From positions 62,001 to 126,000 of the forward strand of contig CANDOC010000001.1 in assembly GCA_947387575.1 (NCBI GenBank): a DNA stretch of 64,000 nt, in the 5' to 3' direction. Positions 20,943-30,632 of the stretch are shown here, one piece after another (the stretch's first letter is position 1; each line of letters begins with the position of its first letter). The stretch comes from Spongorhabdus nitratireducens (lineage in GTDB: Bacteria > Pseudomonadota > Gammaproteobacteria > Pseudomonadales > Endozoicomonadaceae). Below the pieces are notes generated by a model that ran no database searches, had not been told where the DNA came from, and worked only from the letters and a program-made list of their open reading frames with translations. Made by a program: the position numbers and the translations under genes.

Positions 20943-21926
20943 TTACACACTTTGCAGCGTCTCAAGTAGCTGTTGAGGACACTTTATCAGTCGGAATTGT
21001 TTGAAAAAATCAGCAGCTAAAGTGTTGCGCTTACTCATCAGGGCCAGCCACTGTTTCATCCGGCTCATCAGATAACGCTCACCGTCACGGATATTAACCC
21101 GGGTCATTTCTGTTTCGTCTTCGCGGGCCAGAGTAATACGATTTGCCAGTTCACCAATGATCTTGCGAGTAGCGAGCCAGTGTAAATCAGCACTAGGTTC
21201 TATCGCTTCGCGTTGCTTGATATTGCGCGCCAGAAACGGGTCGGTCAGTGCTCCACGGCCCACCATAACCTTTTCACAACCCGTGACCTGACGGCATTTG
21301 TCATAATCTTCCGGAGTCCAGATATCACCATTGGCGGTTACCGGAATATCAATATTTTCCCGAATTCTGGTAATCCATTCCCAGTGTGCAGGTGGCTTGT
21401 AACCTTCCACTTTGGTGCGGGCATGAACGGTCAGATTTTCAGCTCCGGCTTCGGCAATAGCTATAGCATTATCCAGCGCCAGTGACTTGTCTTCGAGACC
21501 GAGCCGCATTTTTGCAGTAACCGGAGTATCTGCCGGTACCGCCTCACGAATGGCTTTAACAATGGTATGCAATATTTCGGTATCGACCAGCAGGGCGGCA
21601 CCGCCCTTGTTTTTGTTCACGGTGCGGGCCGGGCAGCCGAAGTTGATATCAATACCTTTTGCGCCCAGTCGCCAGGCCTTGTGGGCATTCTCGGCCATTA
21701 ACTGCGGATGGTTTCCCAGCAACTGAATATGTACTGGAACCCCTGCCAGGGTCTCGCTGCCATGACGCAGTTCCGGGCAATAGCGGTAGAACACGCTGTC
21801 TGGAAAGACGGTATCACTAACCCGGACAAACTCGGTCACACACAGGTCAAAGCCACCAATCTCTGTCAGCAGCTGTCGCATCAGATAATCAACTACACCT
21901 TCCATCGGTGCCAGCGCAATATGCAC
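20943..21926 (-). CDS. dusC: tRNA-dihydrouridine synthase, DusC type
   Basis: Flavoenzyme that reduces uridine to dihydrouridine in the D-loop of tRNA (U16 in the DusC group). Visible are the N-terminal LAPMEGVVDYLMRQLLTEIGG, GCPARTVNKNKGGAALL with the catalytic Cys, LTVHARTKVEGYKPPAHWEWI, and VTANGDIWTPEDY with VMVGRGALTDPFLARNI for FMN binding. The start is GTG, followed directly by the conserved HIALAPMEG. 327 residues, full length. Confidence 0.93.
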   Translation of the reverse strand: MHIALAPMEGVVDYLMRQLLTEIGGFDLCVTEFVRVSDTVFPDSVFYRYCPELRHGSETLAGVPVHIQLLGNHPQLMAENAHKAWRLGAKGIDINFGCPARTVNKNKGGAALLVDTEILHTIVKAIREAVPADTPVTAKMRLGLEDKSLALDNAIAIAEAGAENLTVHARTKVEGYKPPAHWEWITRIRENIDIPVTANGDIWTPEDYDKCRQVTGCEKVMVGRGALTDPFLARNIKQREAIEPSADLHWLATRKIIGELANRITLAREDETEMTRVNIRDGERYLMSRMKQWLALMSKRNTLAADFFKQFRLIKCPQQLLETLQSV

Positions 21927-22129
21927 GTACCAGAACCCTCTCGTAACCGGCGGTCAAAAACGCTGCATTATATAGCCTTCTGCTGTTTATTGCCGTGGTG
22001 AAAGAGTGCAGTCCGGATGTGGTTATTGTCAGGCGCATGATCCCGAGGTATGTGCTTGATTACTTTCTTACGGGCTATCTATGATGCGGTGGTGCAGATA
22101 GTGCAGCGAAACAGGGTAGAGGACTCATC

Positions 22130-22537
22130 ATGAAAAAATTCTCAGGTCTGATTGTTGGTCTACTGGCATTGCAAGTGTCAGCAGCCGAGCTGGATTGTGA
22201 AAATGCTTCTTCAACGATTGAGATCAATCAGTGTGCGGCGGCCGAGCTCGGTAAGATTGAAAAGGAAATGCAACGTTATCTGCAACAAAGTCTGGAGCAG
22301 AGCAAGGATGATGAAGTACTGGTAAAAGCGATCAAGGAATCCCAGCAAAGCTGGCTTGAGTACCGCAAGTCCTACTGTGATGCGGTCTATACCAGGTGGC
22401 GTGACGGCACTATCAGAACCCTGATGGCGCTTGATTGTGAAAAGCGGTTAACACGTCAAAGGACACATGAGTTGTGGAGTGAATTTCTGACGTATATGGA
22501 TAGTACAAAACCGGTACTGCCAGAGCCGAAACAGTGA
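22130..22537 (+). CDS. Secreted LprI-like (DUF1311) protein
   Basis: A 135-residue exported protein. MKKFSGLIVGLLALQVSAA is a short signal peptide. The mature part has the DUF1311/LprI N-terminal pattern: a first Cys pair (LDCENASSTIEINQCAAAEL), a helix, then QQSWLEYRKSYCDAVYTRW and LDCEKRLTRQRTHEL. The four conserved Cys probably form two disulfides in the periplasm. Some relatives inhibit lysozyme; whether this one does is unknown. It has its own intergenic region on both sides. Confidence 0.8.
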   Translation: MKKFSGLIVGLLALQVSAAELDCENASSTIEINQCAAAELGKIEKEMQRYLQQSLEQSKDDEVLVKAIKESQQSWLEYRKSYCDAVYTRWRDGTIRTLMALDCEKRLTRQRTHELWSEFLTYMDSTKPVLPEPKQ

Positions 22538-22604
22538 AAAACCCGTTAAACGTCGTTAAAAGAGTGTTGAATTTGCCAATATCAGGGTATTGCTCGAGGT
22601 TATA

Positions 22605-22632
22605 TTGCGTTAAACCCTTATTCGGGTAGAAT
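22605..22632 (+). promoter_or_regulatory. Candidate promoter of oadGAB
   Basis: TTGCGT (22605-22610) is followed after 16 bases by TAGAAT (22627-22632), upstream of oadG. The match is moderate and would leave a leader of about 170 nt. Confidence 0.4.
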
Positions 22633-22811
22633 GGTGGCGCCGTGTAAGTACTCAGGTTTTCAAAATCTGCTGTGCTTGCGGAACTGAATTATTTTGTCAG
22701 ATGTTGCGAGCGGGAAAATCGGACATGAAGGCGGAATATAACAAGTAAGTTGTCGGGATAGACGACAGAACGAATCAGTGGACGTGATAAACCAATAAGA
22801 AGGTGGAAGCT

Positions 22812-23084
22812 GTGTCTTCAGCGGATCTGATGGGGGAAGGACTTAACCTGATGCTATTCGGCATGGGTTTTGTTTTTGTCTTCCTTACAATGCTGGTCAT
22901 CGTTACCAGTTTTATGTCGCGCATTGTTCAGGCCACTCAGCCGGAACAACCACAAACAACAGGCGGCAATAATATGCCGGCCACACCCATTACAGGCGCT
23001 GCGGATCCCGCCAGCGACCCGGTTCTGCTTGGCATTATTGGCGATGCCATTAAACAACATCGAATCAAGCAAGGCCGCTCGTAG
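22812..23084 (+). CDS. oadG: Oxaloacetate decarboxylase gamma subunit
   Basis: Small subunit that assembles the sodium-pumping oxaloacetate decarboxylase. One N-terminal membrane helix (LMLFGMGFVFVFLTMLVIVTSF) is followed by a short polar, Pro-rich cytoplasmic tail. I chose the GTG at 22812 (MSSADLMGEGLNLM) because AAGAAGG lies eight bases before it; a GTG at 22803 would overlap that ribosome site. First gene of oadGAB. Confidence 0.9.
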   Translation: MSSADLMGEGLNLMLFGMGFVFVFLTMLVIVTSFMSRIVQATQPEQPQTTGGNNMPATPITGAADPASDPVLLGIIGDAIKQHRIKQGRS

Positions 23085-23117
23085 CCAGTAACGTCTGAAT
23101 TCAGGGGGAAACAATCC

Positions 23118-24899
23118 ATGTCCGATGTAAATAAAGCTGTCGGTATCACCGACGTTGTGCTGCGTGATGCGCACCAGTCCCTTTTTGCCACCCGGCTGCG
23201 ACTGGATGATATGCTGCCGATTGCCGAGAAGCTCGACGATGTCGGCTACTGGTCACTGGAAACCTGGGGCGGCGCCACCTTTGACAGCTGCATCCGTTTT
23301 CTGGGCGAAGATCCGTGGGAGCGCCTGCGGGAACTGAAAAAAGCCATGCCCAAAACCCGCCAGCAGATGCTGCTGCGGGGCCAGAATCTGCTGGGTTACC
23401 GCCATTATGCTGATGACGTGGTCGACAAGTTTGTCGAGCGTGCGGTAGTCAACGGTATGGATGTGTTCCGGGTATTTGATGCCATGAACGATCCGCGCAA
23501 CCTGCAGCAGGCCATGAAGGCGGTCAAGAAGCAGGGTGCCCATGCCCAGGGTACGATTTCCTACACCACCAGTCCGGTGCATACCGTTGATAACTGGATT
23601 GATCTGGCCAAGCGTATTGAAGATATGGAGGCGGATTCCCTCTGTATCAAGGATATGTCCGGTATTATCCTGCCTCACGAAGCCTATGAACTGGTTTCAC
23701 GTCTCAAAAAAGAGACCGGTCTGGAAATACAGTTGCACTGTCATGCGACATCCGGCCTGTCATCCATGGCGATTCTGAAAGCCATTGAAGCGGGTATTGA
23801 CCGGGTTGATACCGCTATCTCTTCCATGTCCATGACCTACGGACATTCACCGACTGAATCCATTGTTGCTGCGCTGCAGGGTACCGGCCGTGATACCGGA
23901 CTGGATCTGGGCAAGCTGGAAGAGATCGCCGCCTACTTCCGTGAAGTGCGGAAAAAATACGCCAAGTTTGAAGGCGCGCTGCGTGGCGTTGATTCCCGGA
24001 TTCTGGTTGCACAGGTACCGGGCGGCATGCTGACCAATATGGAAAGCCAGCTGAAAGAGCAGGGTGCTGCTGACAAGTTTGATGATGTACTACAGGAAAT
24101 CCCACGGGTACGTGAAGACCTCGGTTACATTCCGCTGGTAACACCGACTTCCCAGATTGTTGGTACCCAGGCGGTACTGAACGTTCTGACCGGCGAGCGT
24201 TACAAGTCCATCTCCAAGGAAACCCAGGGTATTCTGAAAGGCGAGTATGGTGCTGCTCCTGCGCCGTTTAATGCCGAACTACAGGCCAAAGTACTCGACG
24301 GTGCTGAAGCCATCACCTGTCGTCCAGCCGACAAGCTGGAGCCAGAGATGGACCGCCTCAATGATGAAGTGGTTGCTGAAGCGAAAGAGAAGGGTATTAC
24401 CCTCGCAGAAAACAGCATCGATGATGTGCTGACGGTTGCCCTGTTCCCGCAGATTGGCATGAAGTTCCTGGCGAACCGCGGTAACCCGGACGCCTTTGAA
24501 CCGGCGCCGACCGGTAATGAACAGCCGGCACGCAAGGCGGGTGAGCCTGAGGTATATACCGTCAATGTCAGCGGCAATGAGTATGTGGTTGAGGTGTCTG
24601 ATGGTGGTGATATCACCGGTATCAAGGCCGTTTCTGCCAACAATGCGATTGCTGCACCGGCAGCCGTTGCGGCCCCGGTAACGGGCGGTGAACCGCTGGC
24701 GGCTCCGCTGGCAGGTAATATCTGGAAGGTTCATGTCCAGCCGGGTCAGGCAGTCCAGGAAGGTGATGTAGTATTGATCCTGGAAGCCATGAAGATGGAA
24801 ACCGAAGTTCGAGCTGCAAAGGCAGGTGTCGTCGGTACCGTTAACGTGAAGGAAGGGGATGCGGTTGCTGTTGGCGATACGCTCCTGACCGTAGCATAA
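23118..24899 (+). CDS. oadA: Oxaloacetate decarboxylase alpha subunit (biotin-dependent)
   Basis: Transfers the carboxyl group of oxaloacetate to biotin. The carboxyltransferase domain occupies about 1-460 ([43 protein letters not shown]). An Ala/Pro linker near 510-530 follows, then the C-terminal biotinyl domain with the biotinylated Lys in [10 protein letters not shown]. At 593 residues it has the usual length. It stands 33 bp after oadG and 12 bp before oadB. Confidence 0.97.
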   Translation: MSDVNKAVGITDVVLRDAHQSLFATRLRLDDMLPIAEKLDDVGYWSLETWGGATFDSCIRFLGEDPWERLRELKKAMPKTRQQMLLRGQNLLGYRHYADDVVDKFVERAVVNGMDVFRVFDAMNDPRNLQQAMKAVKKQGAHAQGTISYTTSPVHTVDNWIDLAKRIEDMEADSLCIKDMSGIILPHEAYELVSRLKKETGLEIQLHCHATSGLSSMAILKAIEAGIDRVDTAISSMSMTYGHSPTESIVAALQGTGRDTGLDLGKLEEIAAYFREVRKKYAKFEGALRGVDSRILVAQVPGGMLTNMESQLKEQGAADKFDDVLQEIPRVREDLGYIPLVTPTSQIVGTQAVLNVLTGERYKSISKETQGILKGEYGAAPAPFNAELQAKVLDGAEAITCRPADKLEPEMDRLNDEVVAEAKEKGITLAENSIDDVLTVALFPQIGMKFLANRGNPDAFEPAPTGNEQPARKAGEPEVYTVNVSGNEYVVEVSDGGDITGIKAVSANNAIAAPAAVAAPVTGGEPLAAPLAGNIWKVHVQPGQAVQEGDVVLILEAMKMETEVRAAKAGVVGTVNVKEGDAVAVGDTLLTVA

Positions 24900-24911
24900 A
24901 GGAGCAGGCTG

Positions 24912-26216
24912 ATGGATAAGTTATTAAGCCTGTGGTACGGATCGGGCATCTACAATCTGACCTTCGGTCAGACGACTATGATCGTTATCGGCTTTCTGTT
25001 GCTGTATCTGGCGATTCGCCGTAACTTTGAGCCGCTGCTGCTGGTACCGATCGGTTTCGGCGGCATTGTTGCCAATATTCCGGAAGCGGGACTCGCCTAT
25101 TCGGCGGTTGAGCAGATGGCGAATATGGCCAGCAATGCCCAGCTGGCAGAACTGGCTTCTGTGCTGGGAGCACCGGTTGAATCTGCCAAGCAGTTGATTA
25201 CTGCCTATCATAATGCACCGTCTGCGGTTCAGGCTGCAGCGGAGCATCTGGCGGCAGATTCCGGTTATAACAATGGCATGCTGTACCAGTTCTACAATGT
25301 GGCCATTGCCAGTGGTGTTGCACCGCTGGTCATCTTTATGGGTGTGGGCGCCATGACCGATTTCGGTCCGCTGCTGGCAAACCCCAAGACCCTGTTCCTG
25401 GGAGCGGCGGCACAGTTCGGTATCTTTACGACCGTAATTGGTGCTCTGGCGCTGACCAGCTTTGGCCTGATGGACTTCTCTGTCGCCCAGGCTGCGGCTA
25501 TCGGTATTATCGGTGGTGCTGACGGTCCGACCGCGATCTACGTTTCCAGCATGCTGGCACCGGAACTGCTGGGTGCTATTGCCGTAGCGGCCTATTCGTA
25601 TATGGCACTGGTTCCGCTGATTCAGCCGCCGATTATGCGGGCACTGACTACCGAGCAGGAACGCCAGATTGAAATGAGCCAGCTGCGGCCGGTCAGCCAG
25701 CGTGAAAAGATTATTTTCCCGCTGGTACTGCTGGTGCTGGTAGCCCTGCTGCTGCCGGATGCAGCACCGCTGCTGGGTATGTTCTGCTTCGGTAACCTGA
25801 TGCGTGAATGTGGCGTGGTCGACCGGCTGTCGGATACTGCCCAGAATGCACTGATCAATACCGTGACCATCTTCCTGGGGCTTTCCGTAGGTTCCAAGCT
25901 GGTGGCGGACAAGTTCCTGCAGGCAGAAACCCTGGGTATTCTGGCGCTGGGTATTGTGGCGTTCTGTGTAGGTACCGCAGCGGGTGTTCTGATGGCCAAG
26001 CTGTTGAACCGTTTCAGCAGTACACCGATCAATCCGTTGATCGGCTCAGCCGGTGTTTCTGCTGTACCAATGGCTGCACGGGTATCCAACAAAGTTGGTC
26101 TGGAAGCCAACCCACATAACTTCCTGCTGATGCATGCGATGGGTCCCAACGTTGCCGGTGTTATCGGTTCTGCGGTAGCGGCTGGTGTGATGATCAAGTA
26201 CGTGACTGGAGGCTGA
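24912..26216 (+). CDS. oadB: Oxaloacetate decarboxylase beta subunit (sodium pump)
   Basis: Integral membrane subunit (434 residues, about nine or more hydrophobic segments) that couples decarboxylation of carboxybiotin to Na+ export. The conserved [21 protein letters not shown] carries the Asp essential for Na+ transport. [16 protein letters not shown] and the C-terminal [19 protein letters not shown] are also typical. Last gene of oadGAB. The complex links pyruvate/oxaloacetate metabolism to the sodium gradient, as expected of a marine organism. Confidence 0.97.
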   Translation: MDKLLSLWYGSGIYNLTFGQTTMIVIGFLLLYLAIRRNFEPLLLVPIGFGGIVANIPEAGLAYSAVEQMANMASNAQLAELASVLGAPVESAKQLITAYHNAPSAVQAAAEHLAADSGYNNGMLYQFYNVAIASGVAPLVIFMGVGAMTDFGPLLANPKTLFLGAAAQFGIFTTVIGALALTSFGLMDFSVAQAAAIGIIGGADGPTAIYVSSMLAPELLGAIAVAAYSYMALVPLIQPPIMRALTTEQERQIEMSQLRPVSQREKIIFPLVLLVLVALLLPDAAPLLGMFCFGNLMRECGVVDRLSDTAQNALINTVTIFLGLSVGSKLVADKFLQAETLGILALGIVAFCVGTAAGVLMAKLLNRFSSTPINPLIGSAGVSAVPMAARVSNKVGLEANPHNFLLMHAMGPNVAGVIGSAVAAGVMIKYVTGG

Positions 26217-26294
26217 TTTGCTGGTTGTTCGTCAGGTGAGCTTGCCAAATGAACTCGCTTGGTGAACATGTCTGGTAAAAAAGTGTACTGACTT

Positions 26295-26324
26295 AAAAAA
26301 CCCTCGCTCTGTCGAGGGTTTTTT
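26295..26324 (+). terminator. Rho-independent terminator of oadGAB
   Basis: A perfect 12-bp stem (AAAAAACCCTCG / CGAGGGTTTTTT) with a 6-base loop and a T6 end. Confidence 0.93.
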
Positions 26325-26391
26325 ATTTGCAACAGTCCGGAGTTTCAAAGTAGGTTATTTTAAATTTATTTTGTTTACGGGCAGGAATACT

Positions 26392-27369
26392 GTGCAACCA
26401 ACATGGCAACCCCTTAAACCCGGTGATCTGATTGATGTTATTGCTCCCTCGGGTGCCATTGCCCGCTGGGACAGGGCTCTGAAACAGGTACGCGAACTAC
26501 TTGAAGGTTATGGGTATCGGGTGCGGATGCCCGAGGAAATGATGTCGCCGACAATCCTGAATTATGCCCATGAAGATTCAGTGCGTGCGGAGTACCTGAT
26601 CAAGGCTCTTCAGGCAGAGGACTCTGCGGCAGTATGGGCGGTTCGGGGCGGAACAGGAGCAACCCGGTTGCTGGATGCGTTGGATGCGATAGAGCCACCA
26701 AAGCGGATCAAGCCATTAATTGGTTTCAGTGATATTACTGCGCTACACAGCTACCTGCACAGTCAGTGGAACTGGCCCAGTGTGCTGGGCGTTGTTCTTT
26801 CGAGTAATCAGGAGTTACAGGCTAAAAACGGCGGTACTATAAGCGCTGATGCGGCAGCCAAAGACGTACTGACACTGCTTGAGAAAACAACAGCTGACGA
26901 TGCTGCCTGTTATAACACTGTACAGCCATTAAATGCTGCGGCTTCAGTAGTGGATCAACTCGATACCCGGCTTACCGGAGGCAATCTTACATTGATTCAG
27001 GTGTTACAGGGCTGTCAGTATTTGTCAGACCTGCGAGGCTTTACCCTGTTGCTGGAAGATATCGGGCTAAGTCCGCAGCAGCTGGAGCGAACACTGGACA
27101 GCCTTCGCTTCTCGGGAATACTTGAAAACTGTGACGGCGTTATTCTGGGCGAATTTGTATCCAGCCGATCAGGAGAGGATGAATCACTGGCAATTACAGC
27201 CAATCAGTATGCACTTGATAATTTTGCTGCAAGTGTAAGCTGTCCGGTATTCAGCCTTCCTGTTTTTGGTCACGGGCGATTAAATGCGCCATTACTGCTG
27301 AATTCACAATGCCGTATTTCCTGTGATCAGGAAAACAATTATGCATTACACATGTACCCACCGGTCTGA
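26392..27369 (+). CDS. LD-carboxypeptidase (peptidase family S66)
   Basis: Likely removes the terminal D-Ala from muropeptide tetrapeptides in murein recycling. The family architecture is clear: LKPGDLIDVIAPSG at the N-terminus, VWAVRGGTGATRLLDALD, the nucleophile Ser in IGFSDITALHSYLH, the Glu in LLLEDIGLSPQQLERTL, and the His in FGHGR near the end. I favour GTG 26392 because AGGAA precedes it closely; an in-frame TTG at 26371 would add seven residues. No signal peptide is seen, in line with a cytoplasmic LdcA-like enzyme. Confidence 0.9.
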   Translation: MQPTWQPLKPGDLIDVIAPSGAIARWDRALKQVRELLEGYGYRVRMPEEMMSPTILNYAHEDSVRAEYLIKALQAEDSAAVWAVRGGTGATRLLDALDAIEPPKRIKPLIGFSDITALHSYLHSQWNWPSVLGVVLSSNQELQAKNGGTISADAAAKDVLTLLEKTTADDAACYNTVQPLNAAASVVDQLDTRLTGGNLTLIQVLQGCQYLSDLRGFTLLLEDIGLSPQQLERTLDSLRFSGILENCDGVILGEFVSSRSGEDESLAITANQYALDNFAASVSCPVFSLPVFGHGRLNAPLLLNSQCRISCDQENNYALHMYPPV

Positions 27370-27421
27370 TATCAACATTTACCTACCGGATACGTGATGC
27401 AGCTATCAGTAACTGGAGAAC

Positions 27422-27449
27422 AAAAGAGAGGCGATATTTATCGCCTCTT
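27422..27449 (-). terminator. Terminator of the minus-strand gene at 27535-27981
   Basis: AGAGGCGAT / ATCGCCTCT forms a 9-bp stem with a 4-base loop. On the minus strand it runs into TTTTG. It probably also protects against read-through from the convergent carboxypeptidase gene. Confidence 0.65.
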
Positions 27450-27534
27450 AAATATAGTAATGAGCACGATGTAACTCTTGCTGCAGCTCTTCCTGCAACT
27501 CTCAAATGCAGCAAGGACAATAGGAAATCGAGGG

Positions 27535-27981
27535 TTAACTCACGGAAGTCTTTGGTTCACTGACAGGGTTGTCATCCATGGTGTGACGACGTTTTCTGTA
27601 GGTGACCTTCGGGCCTTCCTTTGCGGCTCTGGGTGCAGGTGCTGCCATCTCTACCGGTCGCGCGGTATAGTCATTGCGGGGTTGGCGATTGAAATCCCGT
27701 CTGTAGTTATCACGGGCGTTATCACGAAATTCCTTTTTGAATTTCTGGGTCAGGTAACTGGTATCGTTAAAAGTATCCGGTTCCGGCTGCTGAATATTAA
27801 CTTCAGAATTTGCCGCTGTTTCTTCCGGTCTTGTTTCATCCTGCATATTCAACCGCATGCGGTAAGGATGACCGTAACCACGCCGTCTTTTGGGTTTGGC
27901 ATTTTTGGGCTCGGGTGGCTTCAAACCGGTGAATTCCTCATACACAGTCTTGTAAATATATTTACTGTCGGTTGTGCTCAT
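27535..27981 (-). CDS. Basic, probably disordered protein of unknown function
   Basis: A 148-residue protein starting MSTTDSKYIYKTVYEEF, from an ATG with GGAGG five bases upstream; an in-frame ATG at 27999 lacks such support. After the short N-terminal helix it is rich in Pro, Arg, Lys, Asn and Asp (PKRRRGYGHPYRMRLNM, RDNARDNYRRDFNRQPRND) and ends in a Ser/Thr-rich tail. No signal peptide or membrane segment. The basic, low-complexity character suggests nucleic-acid or protein binding, but I do not recognise it. It has its own terminator and stands alone. Confidence 0.65.
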   Translation of the reverse strand: MSTTDSKYIYKTVYEEFTGLKPPEPKNAKPKRRRGYGHPYRMRLNMQDETRPEETAANSEVNIQQPEPDTFNDTSYLTQKFKKEFRDNARDNYRRDFNRQPRNDYTARPVEMAAPAPRAAKEGPKVTYRKRRHTMDDNPVSEPKTSVS

Positions 27982-28297
27982 TATGTCCTCCGGGGACAAA
28001 CATCTTCCTGAATAGAATATTGATATCGTTATGGTCTGATATGCTAGACAAACAGCATTTCGGCATACATAGGTAGCTGTACCTAGCGTGTCAGGAAGAA
28101 TGCTGTAAATCTCTGTGTAGTCGTACGAGGAAAAGAGACGTTGACTACGTTTACTTATCAGAATGACGGGTTAAGTGTTTTAAAATCTGAATAGCATCTT
28201 AGAGTAAACATTGTCGCAACTTTCACTAAATACTCGATAGTAATAAAAGCGCATTCTGTTTTTTGCAGAACGAATAAAGTTTATCGATTAACAAGGT

Positions 28298-28429
28298 ATG
28301 GGTATAAAAGGCATTTTTTTAATTCATGGAATTGTTCTTTTCGGCGTCTTGCCCTGGATAACGTTTTATTTATTTTCACCATTAGGGCTGAATAAGCGTG
28401 GTGATATGTCTATGCTCGTTACCGTATAA
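28298..28429 (+). CDS. Possible 43-residue membrane peptide
   Basis: ATG 28298 opens MGIKGIFLIHGIVLFGVLPW and continues to TAA at 28427-28429. Residues about 5-27 form one hydrophobic helix, followed by a short polar tail. AAGG lies too close to the ATG for a good ribosome site, so this is only a candidate. It is the only gene-like item I see in the 550-bp gap 27982-28528. The gap also holds a short hairpin (28476-28493, ATCCGGT / ACCGGAT) just upstream of pflA. Confidence 0.25.
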   Translation: MGIKGIFLIHGIVLFGVLPWITFYLFSPLGLNKRGDMSMLVTV

Positions 28430-28528
28430 ATCCTGCCTCACAGTCCGGCCGGCAACCTGTATCCTTCCTGCTTTCATCCGGTTGTGACCGGATCTTGAGC
28501 TTTTTCCAACAGGAGAGGAAGGCCTGAT

Positions 28529-29257
28529 ATGCTGGGACGGATTCATTCCGAAGATTCTTTCAGTGCTGTCGATGGCCCTGGTATTCGCTATGTGGTGTTT
28601 ATGCAGGGCTGCCAGATGCGTTGCCGCTATTGCCACAACCGTGACAGCTGGTCGATCAAGGATCAGCCATCTACCGAGATGGACGATATTCTGCAACGGG
28701 TGCAGGGTGTCAGGCACTTTCTGAAAAATGGTGGTGTTACGGTATCCGGTGGCGAACCCATGCTTCAGGCCGAGTTTGTGGCTGAATTCCTGCGTCGTTG
28801 CAAGCAGCAGGGGCTGCACACCTGTATTGATACCGGTGGCTTTGTAAAGCGTATGACCTCGGCTGTAAGGGATGCGGTTGATGCGGCTGATCTGGTGCTG
28901 CTGGATATCAAGCAGATTGATCCGGATATGCACCGCAAGCTGACACTGGTACCGAATGAGCCTGTTCTGAATTTTGCCCGCTACCTGAATGAAATCAACA
29001 AGCCGGTGTGGATCCGTCATGTGGTTGTTGATGGCTATACCACTGATCCGGAATATACTGCCCGGATGGCTGACTTCCTGGCACCGATGAAGAATATCGA
29101 AAAGGTTGAGCTGCTGCCGTATCACAAGTTGGGCAAGCATAAGTGGGATGTGCTGAAGGACGATTACGAACTGGAAGAGGTCGAGCCGCCTTCAAAAGAA
29201 CTGTTGGAAACGCTGGCCAATATTCTGCGTGAACGCGGCCTGAAAGTTACCTATTAA
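28529..29257 (+). CDS. pflA: Pyruvate formate-lyase-activating enzyme (radical SAM)
   Basis: Generates the glycyl radical on pyruvate formate-lyase in anaerobic metabolism. The 242 residues begin MLGRIHSEDSFSAVDGPGIRY, and the CX3CX2C motif of the [4Fe-4S] cluster is in GCQMRCRYCHNRDSW. VTVSGGEPMLQAEF is the usual Gly-rich SAM motif, and HKLGKHKWDVL is typical of PflA. AGGAG lies about 12 bases before the ATG. No pflB is next to it. Confidence 0.94.
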   Translation: MLGRIHSEDSFSAVDGPGIRYVVFMQGCQMRCRYCHNRDSWSIKDQPSTEMDDILQRVQGVRHFLKNGGVTVSGGEPMLQAEFVAEFLRRCKQQGLHTCIDTGGFVKRMTSAVRDAVDAADLVLLDIKQIDPDMHRKLTLVPNEPVLNFARYLNEINKPVWIRHVVVDGYTTDPEYTARMADFLAPMKNIEKVELLPYHKLGKHKWDVLKDDYELEEVEPPSKELLETLANILRERGLKVTY

Positions 29258-29281
29258 TAGATTGACGTATTAAAACAACAA

Positions 29282-29312
29282 AGCGACAACGGTCAAGAAA
29301 ACCGTTGTCGCT
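29282..29312. terminator. Hairpin between convergent pflA and guaC
   Basis: A perfect 12-bp stem (AGCGACAACGGT / ACCGTTGTCGCT) with a 7-base loop. T-richness is better on the guaC (minus) side, so it probably ends guaC transcripts and may slow pflA transcripts. Confidence 0.65.
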
Positions 29313-29331
29313 GATATTACTGGCTTCCGAG

Positions 29332-30369
29332 TCAGGTGAAAATACGGTTTTCCTGTTCCTGAACCCGGATAAAGGTGGTGCGCTTGGTCAGCTCTTTCAG
29401 AGTGGCTGCACCGACATAGGTGCAGGTAGAGCGTACACCACCCAGAATATCCTTGACGGTTTCATCAACCGGTCCCCGGTAGGGTACTTTGACTGTTTTT
29501 CCTTCGGAAGCGCGGTAATTGGCAACACCACCGGCATGCTTTTCCATCGCCGTGCTGCTGCTCATGCCATAAAACAGTTTGAACTGGTTGCCGTCTTCCT
29601 CGACCAGGTCACCACCGGACTCATCATGGCCCGCCAGCATGCCGCCCAGCATGACAAAGTCAGAACCCCCTCCGAACGCCTTGGCGACATCGCCGGCTGA
29701 AGTACAGCCACCGTCACCGATAATCTGGCCGCCCAGGCCATGAGCAGCATCGGCACACTCGATAATAGCGGACAGCTGCGGATAGCCTACACCGGTTTTA
29801 ACCCGGGTGGTGCAAACAGAGCCGGGGCCAATGCCGACCTTGATGACGTCAGCGCCACACAGAATCAGCTCTTCTACCATCTCACCGGTGACGACGTTGC
29901 CGGCAATAATTACTTTGTCAGGGAACGCTTCACGCACTCTGCTGACATACACACCGAAATGTTCAGAGTAGCCATTGGCCACATCAATACAGATAAATCG
30001 CAGCTGAGGATGCTGTTCGATGATGGTTTTGATTTTTTTGAAATCATCATCCGAGGTGCCGGAGCTGATCATCAGATGATCATATATATCATCACTGGAA
30101 CCGGTCAGGAACTGGCTCCAGTCATCCAGGGTGTAGTGCTTGTGAACGGCAGTGAGCATGCCGTGGCTGGCCAGTGTAGTAGCCATTGAAAAGGTGCCGA
30201 CAGTATCCATGTTGGCAGCAATGACCGGAACGCCGGTCCACTCCTGATTGCTGTGATAAAACCGGAAGGTGCGATCAAGACTGACCTGCGAGCGGCTCTT
30301 CAGAGTAGAGCGCTTGGGACGGAACAGGACATCTTTAAAACCCAGCTTGAGGTCTGATTCTATACGCAT
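29332..30369 (-). CDS. guaC: GMP reductase
   Basis: Reduces GMP to IMP with NADPH in purine salvage. The protein from [20 protein letters not shown] (345 residues) matches the E. coli GuaC start, so I set the ATG at 30369; the in-frame ATG at 30381 adds four residues. The catalytic Cys is in [35 protein letters not shown] and the [19 protein letters not shown] phosphate-binding stretch are as expected of the IMPDH/GMPR barrel, without a CBS insert. Confidence 0.95.
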   Translation of the reverse strand: MRIESDLKLGFKDVLFRPKRSTLKSRSQVSLDRTFRFYHSNQEWTGVPVIAANMDTVGTFSMATTLASHGMLTAVHKHYTLDDWSQFLTGSSDDIYDHLMISSGTSDDDFKKIKTIIEQHPQLRFICIDVANGYSEHFGVYVSRVREAFPDKVIIAGNVVTGEMVEELILCGADVIKVGIGPGSVCTTRVKTGVGYPQLSAIIECADAAHGLGGQIIGDGGCTSAGDVAKAFGGGSDFVMLGGMLAGHDESGGDLVEEDGNQFKLFYGMSSSTAMEKHAGGVANYRASEGKTVKVPYRGPVDETVKDILGGVRSTCTYVGAATLKELTKRTTFIRVQEQENRIFT

Positions 30370-30632
30370 ATATCGACTCAAAGTTAGTCAGGACGAAGGA
30401 TATTGCGATGTACAAGCGGCGGGATGAAGGTTGGCATCGGTCAGCACTTATACCGCTTGATTGTACCTGCAGTTTTTTATTTTGGAACTGTTTTTTTGTT
30501 TTCGGGACAGGGAGATAATTCTGAATCGGGCTGACGGTTAATCATCAGGTTGTCGCTGGGATTATCTGCGCCTACTCTTTGCCTGTGGTCGCCTGTATGC
30601 CGGCTGTGTTGTTGTTCTCTACGGTCAGGACT

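Noticed and set aside
27478-28011. Plus-strand frame opposite the disordered-protein gene
   Set aside because: The minus-strand frame has a good ribosome site and a terminator. The plus-strand frame has neither and starts inside the terminator region, although its hydrophobic translation looks superficially like a membrane protein.
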